Notes: generated by a model not told the origin, from the letters alone. A stretch of 64,000 nucleotides of DNA from Sarcomyxa edulis (GCA_009761415.1 QUOL01000010.1:1240001-1304000), one strand, 5' to 3'. Shown: positions 26,130 through 37,565, counted from the stretch's first letter. Numbers and translations are program-made.

Positions 26130-26588
26130 GATGTTGATCTTGTCTCTGTGTCCAACGCTCCCAAATCCAACTACGCACCAATACAATACATCGCTCATTC
26201 AACGACACAATCAGAAATCATTCACAACTTGAAGACATCTTGTTCCCATCAAAAGTGTTGTAAAGCTCGAGAGGAAAGGATCATGGGCCGTGGCCATTTG
26301 GCAACATCGAAAACCCTCGGGAAACTTGTGAAACCCACTCACAAAATCACTATTACTCTTGAGTCCAAATCTCTACCTGTGGCGCGAGGTGGGTATCCAG
26401 CTATCCAGCTATCCGTGGTGGTACTTCAGGTGCAAAAAAGGAGTATTCCTTGGATGACCTTGCTGCATTGGGGATATGAGTTGTACTTTGGAATGGAATG
26501 TAAGTTATGTTCAACATGACATTCAGATCGCTAATTGAGACTCATATATGGCCTGTAGAACACCACGTCCTGTGGTTGACTCATCTTC
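26130..26588 (+). pseudogene. Fragment of an unknown gene, cut by copia copy B
   Basis: A coherent open stretch (VSNAPKSNYAPIQYIAHST, then TSKTLGKLVKPTHKITITLE) runs from a possible acceptor at about 26145 to a donor near 26388. A following exon codes GAKKEYSLDDLAALGI. Another exon-like segment starts after TGTAG at 26559 and is stopped by the LTR at 26589. Cys and His residues (SCSHQKCCK) are present, but no known zinc site is evident. It may be the continuation of the broken gene at 23778, separated by the repeat-rich 24.7-26.1 kb segment, but I cannot show this. Confidence 0.3.
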
Positions 26589-26827
26589 TGTTGGGATTTG
26601 TGCTAAAGAACTCTGCCTATATTTCGCTTTCAGCCACTTTACTTGTTTACTATTGTTTACTTCAGATGACTTAGTCTTCCCTGGAGTCAGCTCACTGCTC
26701 TTTATCTTTGACAGTGAAGCTCGACTCCAGGTACGTCGTCTTACTCTACTTAATATACATATCTTTGACAGTGAAGCTCGACTCCAGTGCTCTCTGAAGT
26801 GTCTCCCTTCAATAGCTCAGTGCGTCC

Positions 26828-27541
26828 ATGTCTCCAAAAACTCCGGAAGAGATTGCAGCGATGCATTCTATTCCTTACATCAACGCCGTAGGTGCTTTGT
26901 CTTATCTTGCCATTGCAACGCGCCCAGACATCTCTTACACGGTTGGTGTGCTTGCACGCTTCTGTAAAAATCCTGGGATGCAGCACTGGGCAGCCGTCAA
27001 ACACCTCCTTCGCTATCTCAAAGGCACCATGGACTACAAGCTATCCTACTCTCCTTCCGATTCCCCTGAACTGTTCACCACCTACACCGACGCGGACCAC
27101 GGCGGCAATCCTGACAACGGACGATCTACATCTGGCTACGTCGTCAAGATGGGAACCGGTGCCATTGGCTGGCGCAGTCGACTTCAAACCCTGGTTGCTC
27201 TTTCCACCACAGAAGCTGAGTTTGTTGCAGCTACTTATGCCGGCACTGAAATACTCTATCTTCGCAACCTCTTCTCTGCTATGGGTTACTCGTTCGACAC
27301 TCCATCCACTTTGCACATCGACAACAACTCCGCTCTGTCTGTTGCCAAAAACCCGGAACACCACGGTCGTATGAAACACTTGGATCTCCGGTTCTACTGG
27401 TTGAGGGACGAAGTGGAGAAAGGACACATTGGTCTCAAGTATCTTCCGACGGCGCAGATGCCTGCAGATATCTTGACGAAGGCGTTGGGACGGATGAAGG
27501 TGTTGGATATGGTGAAAATGCTTGGTTTGCGTAAAGGTTGA
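26828..27541 (+). pseudogene. 3' remnant of copia reverse transcriptase/RNase H
   Basis: 237-residue open frame starting inside reverse transcriptase (SMSPKTPEEIAAMHS) and containing complete RNase H motifs (YTDADHGG, STTEAEF). It matches copy C more closely than copy A at the diagnostic sites HHGRMKH and DEVEKGH. It has no start, catalytic Asp pair or primer site and cannot work alone. Confidence 0.9.
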
Positions 27542-27570
27542 TTTTGCAGAGTTGCATCATCATGGGGGAG

Positions 27571-27739
27571 TGTTGGGATTTGTGCTAAAGAACTCTGCCT
27601 TTATTTCGCTTTCAGCCACTTTACTTGTTTACTATTGTTTACTTCAGATGACTTAGTCTTCCCTAGAGTCAGCTCACTGCTCTTTATCTTTGACAGTGAA
27701 GCTCGACTCTAGTGCTCTCTGAAGTGTCTCCCTTCAATA
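27571..27739 (+). repeat. Short (169-bp) copia LTR of copy B
   Basis: Lacks one 57-bp unit (GTACGTCG through CTCCAG) that lies between the two ATCTTTGACAGTGAAGCTCG repeats of the longer LTRs, as expected from recombination or slippage between those repeats. Three LTR lengths (169, 226, 238) coexist in this window. Confidence 0.9.
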
Positions 27740-28480
27740 TTTAGTAGGGGGTTTTAGGGCGCGCTAGCTCAAAAACGAGTGCTTTCAGTTTTGGCAGAGA
27801 ACTGTCAGGAAACGACTCATCTTGGACTTTATCTTTGATCTTATCTTATCTTATCAGGGGGCTATAGTTATTCCTTGGGATACCTTTATTCCTGCTGCTG
27901 ACTGATGCGATTACTAAGGTGCTGCGGAGTTGCATCATCATCTTACTAACGGTGTTCCATTATGTTCCATAGGATTCTATAGCTTACCAATCATGTAATG
28001 TAGGTAGATATATAAAGGGCGCTATGCACCCTGGGGATCCTCATTTCGATCTCTCAGGATTACCGCTAATCTAGTGGGAACCTAAGTCATATAACTCCTG
28101 TAGTATCTTCTATCGCTTCCCTCCCCTCTCTCTTTCCCTCTGTATCTCCTCTCCTCCTCTTTCTCTGTTCTCGTCTTTTGCTCGTGACGCTTCAGTGGCC
28201 CACTGGTCTTGTATAGATTGGTGTTGCCCTGACAAGAACCTTAAATTCTCGGGATGTCACGTTTCTTCCCCTATTAATTATGTAATATCCGCGGTCCCCC
28301 TACTCATTGATAGGCTTTCCGTACTGTTCAGCTCTTTCAGCCCTTCCCCCGTGTTTATGACTGTGGACTCCCCCGCTACAACCACCTCTACAACTGTCAA
28401 CGGCCACGGTGCTCTCGTCTCGTTCGCTCCCCAGTCCTCAAACACCTCATGGCTCGGCCGATGAGTTAAGACAATCAATT
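27740..28480 (+). other. LTR/promoter-like segment with a short gag-like start
   Basis: Contains GATATATAAAGGGCGC (TATA-like, near 28006), a TC-rich leader (28100-28180), a TGGTGTTGCCCTGACAAG stretch that resembles a gypsy primer site, and a short frame starting MTVDSPATTTSTTVNGHG (28357) that stops at 28464. The order promoter, leader, putative primer site, short gag-like start resembles the 5' end of a gypsy-type element, but no second LTR or pol is present. I treat it as a possible relic only. Confidence 0.25.
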
Positions 28481-29690
28481 TCTTGTCACATATCATATGG
28501 CAATTGTGGCACTCCAGACAACTTGAACAGCTGCAAATATGGTCCATGAGTGTACAAAGTAGCGGGCCTTGCCGCACATGCGGCCCTATGAGAGTTATGG
28601 CTCAGAAGGCCTCATAGTGCCGCGAACACTTACAATTTAAATGATGTCACGGATCACCTGATGTTCTGAACGACATTGAGAATGAACTTTCGGCGTCACA
28701 GGTCACAAGGCGTGAACACTCGGTCGAAATGGTACAGTATCTTGTCCGTTCTGTTTGTTAGTATCATGTCCTATGTCTTGTTGATGGCGACAATGTAAGT
28801 GACAACTGGATTTGCCAAGCTTGCAAATCATACTCAGAGCCAGTACACCGAGGGAAGCAGTCTCGGAGGTGACTGGGAGGTGCTTTGATACTGTTATTGT
28901 ATATACTGTGCCTGGACATGTAACGGGTCACACACGGTAACGGGTCAAACGACATTTCCTCGACAACTGATGCTCCGTTTTCCTTTGTATTTTTTGCATT
29001 AATTGCACATACATGTACTGCTCCATTGGTGAAAATATAGGGAAGACTGCTCCATCTGTTCTTTTTCTATCTGATAATCAAGTTGGCCAAGCCTCATTTT
29101 TGACACCCGTATCTGCTCTAAAATCATTGTGTGCTGCCTGGACAGCACTCGGATACCCCGGTGGACCACCTGTAACTCAGGCGTGTATCATAAAGATCTC
29201 ATTACCCTAAGAGACGGAAGTGACTTGTGGCATCAGATGGATCTACAGTGAGTTTTGAGTCTCACTTTTTGGAGCTGACTCACTACAAGGCCTCTGTAAT
29301 ATTTCCCTCCTCATACACGCAATTCCGGCAGTGTACCTCTCGAAACCTGTCTATATATTCTTTATAATCAAATAAATTGTTTCCTGTGCTGTTTGAGCCT
29401 CGATAGTGAGCATCGAGCTCGCAAAATCTGTTTGACCCGCTTCTATGGATTTTTGGGTTTCCGGGTTTTCATCAATATTATCTACCATGCAGAGGCATTT
29501 GGCCACTACACATCTTCAGAATTTTTCCAGATATGCCTAAGATGAATGCTCAGAATGTGGTGTTTGGACTTTGGCAATACGTTGACTCGTAAATATTTGA
29601 GAGATTTTTCATTGCAGGGTGACCCGGATCACGTCCATGCACAGTATTCATACTGGGTGTGCTGGAGTAGTGCGCATAGTGATTCGATGA
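28481..29690. other. Intergenic region without supported genes
   Basis: Read on both strands; the only open frames are short and show no splice continuity. A near-repeat TAACGGGTCA occurs twice near 28920-28950. Otherwise nothing is assignable. Confidence 0.4.
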
Positions 29691-30015
29691 TAAGGCTGGG
29701 CACGGATCATGATCCGCAGGTTTAGGTACTTGACCTGTGGGTAGTTGCATCTTCAAAACCAATACCCAGAGCTTCCAGGTATTTGCCAACAGGTACCTGT
29801 TACCTGTGGGTATTGAGTTTTGAAGCTAAAAAGCTGACAAATATGCCATATATGGTAATACCCACGGATCTACTTGAGCAAGTACCTCTGAAATGTCTTC
29901 AAATTTGATACCCAGATCTGTGCAGGTAGTTGACCCACAGGTCCTACCCACACCTGTGAGTTTCTCACGGATCAAATCACAAGTACCTACAGATCCGCAC
30001 TCGTGCTCTGGCTTA
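29691..30015. mobile_element. Non-autonomous hAT-type MITE (325 bp)
   Basis: Left end TAAGGCTGGGCACGGATC; right end, reverse complemented, TAAGCCAGAGCACGAGTGCG. The 8-bp flanks TTCGATGA and TTCAACGA match at six of eight positions, as expected for an aged hAT target duplication. The body is filled with subterminal motifs of the type ACCTGTGGGTA and CCACAGGT. No coding frame. Same family as 39418-41521 and 41030-41384. Confidence 0.75.
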
Positions 30016-30167
30016 TTCAACGAAGAGGAGGTATGAGGGGACATGCACCGTGTCTACTTTAGGTAACTATTTCCATATTAGGAAGGACCCTTGATTACGT
30101 TAGTCCGTTAGTCCAGCATCTATGGCTGAGATTCGCAAACCGGCCCCGGGTCAGATATTCCATTGCC

Positions 30168-30405
30168 TATTGAAGGGAGACACTTCAGAGAGCACTGGAG
30201 TCGAGCTGGAGTCGAGCTTCACTGTCAAAGATATGTATATTAAGTAGAGTAAGACGACGTACCTGGAGTCGAGCTTCACTGTCAAAGATAAAGAGCAGTG
30301 AGCTGACTCCAGGGAAGGCTAAGTCATCTGAAGTAAACAATAGTAAACAAAGTAAAGTGGCTGAAAGCGAAATAAAGGCAGAGTTCTTTAGCACAAATCC
30401 CAACA
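30168..30405 (-). repeat. 3' LTR of copia copy C (238-bp variant)
   Basis: Identical base for base to the 5' LTR of copy A in reverse complement. Adjacent flank, in element orientation, is GGCAA, the same five bases that precede copy A at 14190-14194. Confidence 0.95.
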
Positions 30406-30434
30406 CTCCCCCATGATGATGCAACTCTGCAAAA

Positions 30435-32759
30435 TCAACCTTTACGCAAACCAAGCATTTTCACCATATCCAACACCTTCATCCGTCCCAACGCCTTGGT
30501 CAAGATATCAGCAGGCATCTGAGCCGTCGGAAGATACTTGAGACCAATGTGTCCTTTCTCCACTTCGTCCCTCAACCAGTAGAACCGGAGATCCAAGTGT
30601 TTCATACGACCGTGGTGTTCCGGGTTTTTGGCAACAGACAGAGCGGAGTTGTTGTCGATGTGCAAAGTGGATGGAGTGTCGAACGAGTAACCCATAGCAG
30701 AGAAGAGGTTGCGAAGATAGAGTATTTCAGTGCCGGCATAAGTAGCTGCAACAAACTCAGCTTCTGTGGTGGAAAGAGCAACCAGGGTTTGAAGTCGACT
30801 GCGCCAGCCAATGGCACCGGTTCCCATCTTGACGACGTAGCCAGATGTAGATCGTCCGTTGTCAGGATTGCCGCCGTGGTCCGCGTCGGTGTAGGTGGTG
30901 AACAGTTCAGGGGAATCGGAAGGAGAGTAGGATAGCTTGTAGTCCATGGTGCCTTTGAGATAGCGAAGGAGGTGTTTGACGGCTGCCCAGTGCTGCATCC
31001 CAGGATTTTTACAGAAGCGTGCAAGCACACCAACCGTGTAAGAGATGTCTGGGCGCGTTGCAATGGCAAGATAAGACAAAGCACCTACGGCGTTGATGTA
31101 AGGAATAGAATGCATCGCTGCAATCTCTTCCGGAGTTTTTGGGGACATGGACGCACTGAGCTTGATGTTGGGGTCGAGAGGAGTGGAGACAGGATTAGCT
31201 TCAGAGAGATTGAAACGTTGGAGGAGGTCGATGATGTACTGGCGCTGGCAGAGATTGAGGATGCGAGTGGAACGGTCGCGAGTGATTTCGACTCCCAGAA
31301 GGAAAGAAGTGGGACCCAAGTCACGAAGCTTGAAGTGGGACTTGAGTTCTTCCTTAACCTTCTGGATGTCGGCCTTGGACTTGGCTGCAATCGTCATATC
31401 GTCAATGAAAACAGGAATGATGATGCGCACACCGTCACGAAGGTAGACCCAGACACTGTTCTCACACACAATCCGCTTGAACCCCATCTTTTCCAAAGTG
31501 GTGTTCAGCTCCAAGTGCCAGTTGCGACCGGACTGTTTCAAGCCATAAAGAGACTTGATGAGAAGCATCACCCAGTGAGGAGGTTTAGTCTGAAACCCTT
31601 CAGGCTGACGCATGTATACCTTCTCCTTCAACCAACCATACAGGAAAGCAGACGAGATGTCGATGCTTTCACACTCCAAGTCCTCGATAGCAACGATAGC
31701 GAGTATGGCTCTGAGAGACAACCACTGGGGCGTTGGAGCAAATGTCTCTGTGTAGTCAAAGCCAGGGCGCTGTGAGAAGCCTTGAGCAACCAAGCGACCC
31801 TTGTAGCGCTCAACAGAGCCATCTGCATTCCGTTTTACCTTGAACACCCACTTGCTCCCAATGGCCCTTGCACCAGGCGGCAACTCAACTAGCTTGAAAG
31901 TGCCGTTCTGAACGAGGGACTCAATCTCTTCAGTGGCAGCATTCAGCCAGCGAGTGCGCTCCGGTTCAGGGCGCTCCATCGCTTCCTTGAAACTGCGCGG
32001 CTCATTCTGATGAGAACTGGACGCCTTGAAAGCTGCAGCTCGCAAAGCAAACTCCTTGGTTGGAAAGAGCTCTGCTGCTAACTCAGTCCAGGTCAGATAG
32101 TCGTCGAATTGGGCTGTGGCCACAAATTCAAGACCGGCCATCAGGACATCTGGATCGCTAGCGACATCCTGAGCTTCGACATCTTCTTCGTCCGAGTCTG
32201 AATCGATTACTGGAGGTGGCTTGCGTGGTGTGTCCCAGTTGTCGAGTGGATCAGGAGAAACAGACTGGCGAGGAGGAGGAGGAGCGGCAGGAAGATGATC
32301 AGGGAGAGGAGCAGTTGGCAGAGGCGGAGTCATCTGAAGAGGATCCGGTGATTCTGGTCTAGGAGGAGCTGGAGCTGCTGCTGGAGTTGGGAGGCGTTGT
32401 AAGGGAGCTGGGACGTTGCGTCGCTGCAAATCCTGCAAGTTCATAGAACCTTTGGGACGCTGCAGACGCGGAGGATTACGACGTCGAGCTTGTGGAGGAG
32501 GAGAGGGAGTACGTGGTAGAGGAGGTTGAGGTGGTTGAGGTGGTAAAGGAGGTGCGACAGGAGGAGCAAGATCCGGAGCATTACCTGGAGCATCGCCTGC
32601 ATTAGGCTGCTGAGGTGGCTGAGGAGGTGGTGCATCAACTCTAAAGTCGTCTAAATCGTCATCTCCCCCATGATGCGGCACATCGTCATCATCAGAAGAC
32701 ACTGAGGCAGGAGGAGGAGGAGGAGGAAGAGGGTCTGAGGAAGGCAGATCATCAAGCAA
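30435..32759 (-). pseudogene. Copia ORF2 of copy C: reverse transcriptase and RNase H
   Basis: 774 residues, near-identical to ORF2 of copy A. Visible differences include SDDDD for SDDDN, DRSTRILN for DRCTRTLN, HHGRMKH for HHGHMKH and DEVEKGH for DEVKKGH. Catalytic FIDDM and RNase H motifs are kept. The frame is open upstream to the frameshift near 32961. Confidence 0.92.
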
Positions 32760-32863
32760 GTTAATCGCAGTAGGGGAATTACCAGGGTAGTAGCGTTCAT
32801 CAAAGACCGCGTGGCTGCTGATGATGAATTTCTTAGCAGCCGGGTCCCAGAAGAGCCATGCTT

Positions 32864-34579
32864 TTACACCTTCTGGATATCCAATAAAGATGCACTTCCT
32901 AGAGTGGGGTTGGAGCGCTTTACGCTTCTCCTTGCGGATGAGAACGTAAGCGAGACATCCAAGACTCGGAAGTAAGAGACGTCAGGTTTCTTCTTCTTCC
33001 AAGCAGAATAAGGGACTTCGCCGTTCAAGGCAGAAGTGGGTGTCCTGTTCCGAGTGTGGACATAGGCAGAGACGGCACGAGCCCAGAACGATGCAGGGAG
33101 CTTGGCTTCAACCATAAGAGAGGTAGCAGCTTCAGCAATCTCTCTGTTTGGGCGCTCTGCAGCTCCATTCTGGTGCGGTTCGTTGGGCTCAGTGTGCTGT
33201 CTGGCAATGCCATGGTCGACACAGAACTGAATGAACTCCTTCCCCATGTACTCACCCCCTTTGTCATCACGGATCTTGCGAAGCGGCACCCCCAGAGCAT
33301 TCTCAGCATAAGCTTTGAAAGACTTGAAGGCTGCAAACGCGTCACTCTTGCGCTTGAGATAGGCAACCACCCAGTAACGCGTAGCATCGTCGATGAACGT
33401 CATCCAGTAGCGATAACCCTCCGGAGTCTGAACAGGCATAGGCCCCTTCAGATCCGTATGGACCAAAGCTAAAGGCTTCGTTCGACGAGTAGCAGTTAGA
33501 GGAATGTTGTGACGGTGTTGCTTGCCAGCAATGCAAGGCTCACAGATGGGATCGGGTTTGTTGGGAGACTCGAGAGAGATGCCGGTGACGAGTTTCTTGC
33601 TGAGCATGCGTTTAACATCGACATAGTTGAGATGAGACAAACGCCGGTGCCAGAGACTCAGATCAAGCGGCAGAGTGCTGGCTCGATTGGCTACCTCTGC
33701 TGGAAAAGAACGAGGATGACCATCAAGATAACCCAGATTCCGATCGGTGACTGTAGCGGTGAAGAGGAGAACATCATTGATGAAGAAGCTAGCGGTATGT
33801 CCGAGAATTTTGATGGCATAGCCCTTTCGAGATGTGAGATGGAAGAGGGAGAGGAGGTTGCTGCCAAGGGCAGGGACATGGAGGACATCATGGAAGACTA
33901 TAGGACGCATCTGGACACCATTCACGACAGGATGGAACTCCACAGAGCCAATGCCTGCAGAATAGATGACCGAGCTATCGGCGAGACGAACACCAATGAC
34001 GTGGGGAGAGTAAGATCGGAACCAGTGACGATGAGGAGTCATATGTGAGGAAGCACCTGTATCGGCAATCCAGTGAGTTGCTTCATGAGATTTTAGCCAG
34101 GAAGAGCGATCAGAAGATGATAGAGCACTGGCATAGCCAACAGACTCGAAATGAGTGGTGATGGGAGGTTCTACTGTGATCTCCTGAGCCTCGTTCACGG
34201 TCTTCTTCCTCCCCTTAGCTCCCCTAGTGCCCCTTCTGCTAACCCTTGGTTCAGAGACCTTCTGCCCATGCACCTCCCTCAGCTTCTCCCACATCTTCAC
34301 TGGATCCCCAATCAAGCCTCTAATATGCACCCTCTGCTTCTCTTCCACTCCCAAAAAGATCTCCCCACTAGCCTTGGATGAAGACAACTTCCAGTCCCTC
34401 AACTCCTTCCTCTCAGCAGCAGTAGGTGCTGATGGATCCAAAGGACCAGGCTGAGGGTCAGAACCCTCAGTAGCAAGCCAGAGGCCCTTGGTAGAGAGGT
34501 GGGCGCGCATAGTGTCAGCCCAAGAGGTGTAGTTGGAGTCATTGAGGAGGAGGGGGAAAGATTGTGTGCAGTCAGACAT
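32864..34579 (-). pseudogene. Copia ORF1 of copy C: truncated Gag, protease, integrase
   Basis: 571 residues with the same layout as ORF1 of copy A, including the missing central Gag/CCHC part and the frame slip at the same codon. Differences from copy A include MSDCTQ, LSTKGLW, VHGQKV, KSHEATHW and KILGHTASF. DTGASSHMT and the integrase motifs are intact. Confidence 0.9.
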
Positions 34580-34938
34580 GATTTCGAAGTTTTTCTGAGA
34601 AAGGTTGGCGGTGAGGGCGGAGTTTTGGAGCGATAAGGGAACGAATAAAACGTTTAGGAGCGGAATTACGAGGGGAAGAGACTGGTAACAGATTTAGGAC
34701 GATCCGATAAGAACTGAGCGAGTAGCGTCGAATTTGGTGAAAAATGAGCTGGCAGTTGTTGTCAGAGATCAAACTGGATCTGGGAAGCAGGGTGATAGGA
34801 GTAGGTAGGGATGATGTATAAGGTGAGTTTGGTAGAGATCCGAGCAGGGGTGAGGGAGATAGAGTGAAAATGATTTTTGCAGGAGCTGGTGACAGGCGAT
34901 CAATCTGATAAGGCTGTTAAAGCGCAGGGCCCATAACC

Positions 34939-35164
34939 TATTGAAGGGAGACACTTCAGAGAGCACTGGAGTCGAGCTTCACTGTCAAAGATATGTATAT
35001 TAAGTAGAGTAAGACGACGTACCTGGAGTCGAGCTTCACTGTCAAAGATAAAGAGCAGTGAGCTGACTCCAGGGAAGGCTAAGTCATCGGGAGTAAACAA
35101 TAGTAAACAAGTAAAGTGGCTGAAAGCGAAGTAAAGGCAGAGTTCTTTAGCACAAATCCCAACA
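34939..35164 (-). repeat. 5' LTR of copia copy C (226-bp variant)
   Basis: No 11-bp duplication. Private changes include CTCCCGATGAC for CTTCAGATGAC and TTTACTTCGC for TTTATTTCGC. It is therefore not the sister of the 3' LTR of the same copy, which supports a chimeric origin. Confidence 0.93.
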
Positions 35165-36227
35165 CAATATGGCAACCGCAGCCGATGCGTACTACGATCC
35201 TCAGGATACATCATCTGCTTTGTTCGACAAGGAATAGGTGATATGTGGAGCGAACGATGTCTTGTGAGTACTGCTTATACCAATCATTGTAGTGTGTTAA
35301 CAGAGTCAAGGATACTTGGGCCAAACACAATGCATGCCATGGTGACCATCGAGCATTCGATTGTCAAGGGGTGGTATTTCTACTCCGCGTCGACCATTCA
35401 CCAGTCGTATTACGGAGTCCTGCACAGCTTCATCAGCGGCAGCTCTATAACGAACACTGATCGTATTGTTTCGCAACAGCCGCTTTGCGTCCTCTTTGCC
35501 TACTGGGTCAAGTGGTACTTCGGGTCTCATAACGGCCACCGACGAGTTTCAATACCAAGACCAAAACTAGGTGATCCGGAGTTGCAAGAGCTTTACAATT
35601 CATTTGTGAAACGGCCTGTGGAACACATCCCTGATATCATGTCCATGGAGGGACTTTTAGACATGGTCTCGATTGGTAATATCCTTCAACTTTCCGGAAT
35701 TATCGATCCGCGTGCATACACAGAGGGAATCCCTCTGCCGGAAGTTGCTCAGCAACAGTTTGGTGTTGTGTTTTACGACGATTTTGTTGAAGGGTTTTTG
35801 AGGGAATACATCATCACATTGGAGAGCGGCCAGGTCGCCAATGGGCGTGTCTTCTTATTCGAGGTAAGTCTTAATCAATTGTGTCGCCTGACTTCTAAAT
35901 GTCAGCACACAGGAATCCATTCACTCTTTGTGCGCGACACTGGTGTACTACGCCTACCGCGCCGCCCCACCACCTCACTTGAAGTCACAGATCAATCACA
36001 TTGACCCGGAGAAGCTAGAAAGTAATTTGTCGTGGCTCATCAGGGATCAGCACCCCTCCTTAGAAAAGAGGTTCGCAGATTCGATCAAGCAAGCTCGGCA
36101 AGATGCCGCTTTGAAGGACAAGGTGGGCGGCACAGATTTTACAGAACGATATTCGCTGGACTGGACCGGGCCTTCTTTTACCATACGTCGCAAGAGAGAT
36201 ATACCTGCACAAGAGAGCAGTATGTAA
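35165..36227 (+). pseudogene. 3' half of an unknown spliced gene, cut by copia copy C
   Basis: The frame is open from the first base after the LTR (QYGNRSRCVLRSSGYI). It crosses an intron of about 42 nt with donor GTGAGT at 35263. The main exon carries PNTMHAMVTIEHSIVKGWYF, IPDIMSMEGLLDMVSIGN and YDDFVEGFLREYI. A second intron near 35862-35910 joins ESIHSLCATLVYYAYR. The gene stops at 36225-36227 after DIPAQESSM. No domain is recognised. No convincing in-frame ATG starts this frame next to the LTR, so the 5' part is missing. The nearest candidate is the truncated gene at 19202-19900. An ATG at 35169 in another frame runs only 22 codons. Confidence 0.55.
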
Positions 36228-36229
36228 TT

Positions 36230-37560
36230 GCGTCCTAGTTGAGAGGCATGGCGGGGTTACCAATACCGTATGATTTTCATGTATTTGGACAATAGACAAC
36301 AGCTTTCTTGGTTCATGTTGGCTGGTGGAGGTGAACCACATCTAGTTAAAACTCTAACTTCACGTCCCTTGAACATGGTCCAGTCTGCCCCGGAGATGCC
36401 TGGGCAGGCCTAAAAACGGCTTGGAATTTAAGTCCTTTGCACGCCTGTCCTTTTCTACAGGGATCATGATATGACCTTCGTAGGCGGTGCTGGTACAAAT
36501 CCCTATTTAGAGCTTTTTAAGACTCGGATTTTCTTCTGTTGTCAATACCTACTGGCCGTCATCATAGATATGTTAAAGGGACTGTCATGTTTTTTCAAAA
36601 GTGCTGGCATAGCAATTATTGCAGGGAGCGTTGTGTTATAAATTTAATGGTGCACCTGAGCCCTGGTGTGATTATATGCGTTGAGCACGTGATTGCGTTT
36701 AGGGCCTTGATGTGGATCGTGACGTTTGGTTTCAATCCACGTCAACTGCCCCCGATGCTCAAGACCAAAAACTAGTCTGCACTCAAGATCGAGCTAGACT
36801 CACCCATTGTCAGGTTCACGTCCCCCCCTACTGTCAACACTCAGTTCGATTCATCTCCCATCCAGTTTACACCCGCCAAAATGGTAAGAGCTTCGCTTGA
36901 CTAATGCTCTCTGGCTATGTATCTTCTGAGTCCACATGGACATAACAGACGCATAAAAGGTCCAATGAGGCCGTTGTCGACCAAGCTATGGCAAATGAGC
37001 ATAAACGCTTCAGGGTGAGCATGGGCATCCTTTGGTTACAGTGCCTGTACTTACGAGATGACAGACTGATGACAGAACTGACCATACTGGCTCCGCCGAG
37101 GTAAATGCAAAGGTTACAAGTCCTTAAATTTATTTTAAGACTCATTCTTTTCTTATCATTTTCCCGCGAGATTTCTGCAAAAGTTCGCACATTTTTTGTT
37201 GCAGGGGTGGGAAGGTTTTACATAATCGTATTGATTTTCACCAATTTCGTATTCATTTTTTCGGAATTGTATTGATTTTTATCGGATTGTTACCTGTTAC
37301 AAAAATCAGCAAGAAATCCATGCATGACCACTGGGGTCACAACTTCGAATCATGGGCTCAACATTATTTTATATGTCAGAATGTGCGGGTCGGAGAGATT
37401 GCATGTGGTTTAAACCTCTTATAGCTCCCTCTTGGGAGACATACCACTTTGTCAAGTGTTGGTATGTTTCTTTTTCTTTTCTTTTTTGTTGATATATTCT
37501 GCTTATAGATACTACCAATAACCCAGGAGATGGAGAGCTCAGAGGAAGGAAAAGGAAAGG
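36230..37560. other. Intergenic region with a possible exon remnant
   Basis: Mostly featureless. Around 36881-37015 an ATG followed by a GT-AG gap and a short exon (THKRSNEAVVDQAMANEHK) looks like the 5' end of a gene that is not continued. A single CAGGGGTGGGAAGG, resembling a hAT terminus, occurs near 37204 without a partner. Confidence 0.3.
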
Positions 37561-37565
37561 AAGAT

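Larger units (their letters stand above)
26589..27739 (+). mobile_element. Copia copy B: internally deleted derivative
   Basis: A 226-bp LTR (26589-26814) is joined directly to the last 727 bp of the pol frame (26815-27541), followed by the purine tract and a 169-bp LTR (27571-27739). The join removes the primer site, gag, protease, integrase and most of reverse transcriptase. The junction base context (CAATA|GCTCAG against CATCAA|GCTCAG in copy A) suggests a short-homology deletion. The flanks TCTTC and TTTAG do not match. The retained frame is open: SMSPKTPEEIAAMH to LGLRKG. Confidence 0.92.
30168..35164 (-). mobile_element. Copia-type LTR retrotransposon, copy C
   Basis: Mirror image of copy A: 5' LTR at 34939-35164, primer site at 34916-34938, ORF1 at 32864-34579, ORF2 at 30435-32759, 3' LTR at 30168-30405. 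The 3' LTR is the 238-bp variant, identical to the 5' LTR of copy A, while the 5' LTR is a 226-bp variant with several private changes. It carries the same gag deletion and the same one-base frameshift as copy A. The flanks are TTGCC on the left and CAATA on the right (plus-strand reading). Confidence 0.95.

Noticed and set aside
35169..35236. A 22-codon frame starting ATGGCAACCGCAGCC just after copia copy C
   Set aside because: It stops after 22 codons with no usable donor; the other frame is longer and joins the next exon in phase.
37204..37217. CAGGGGTGGGAAGG as a hAT terminus
   Set aside because: No inverted partner or 8-bp duplication found nearby.
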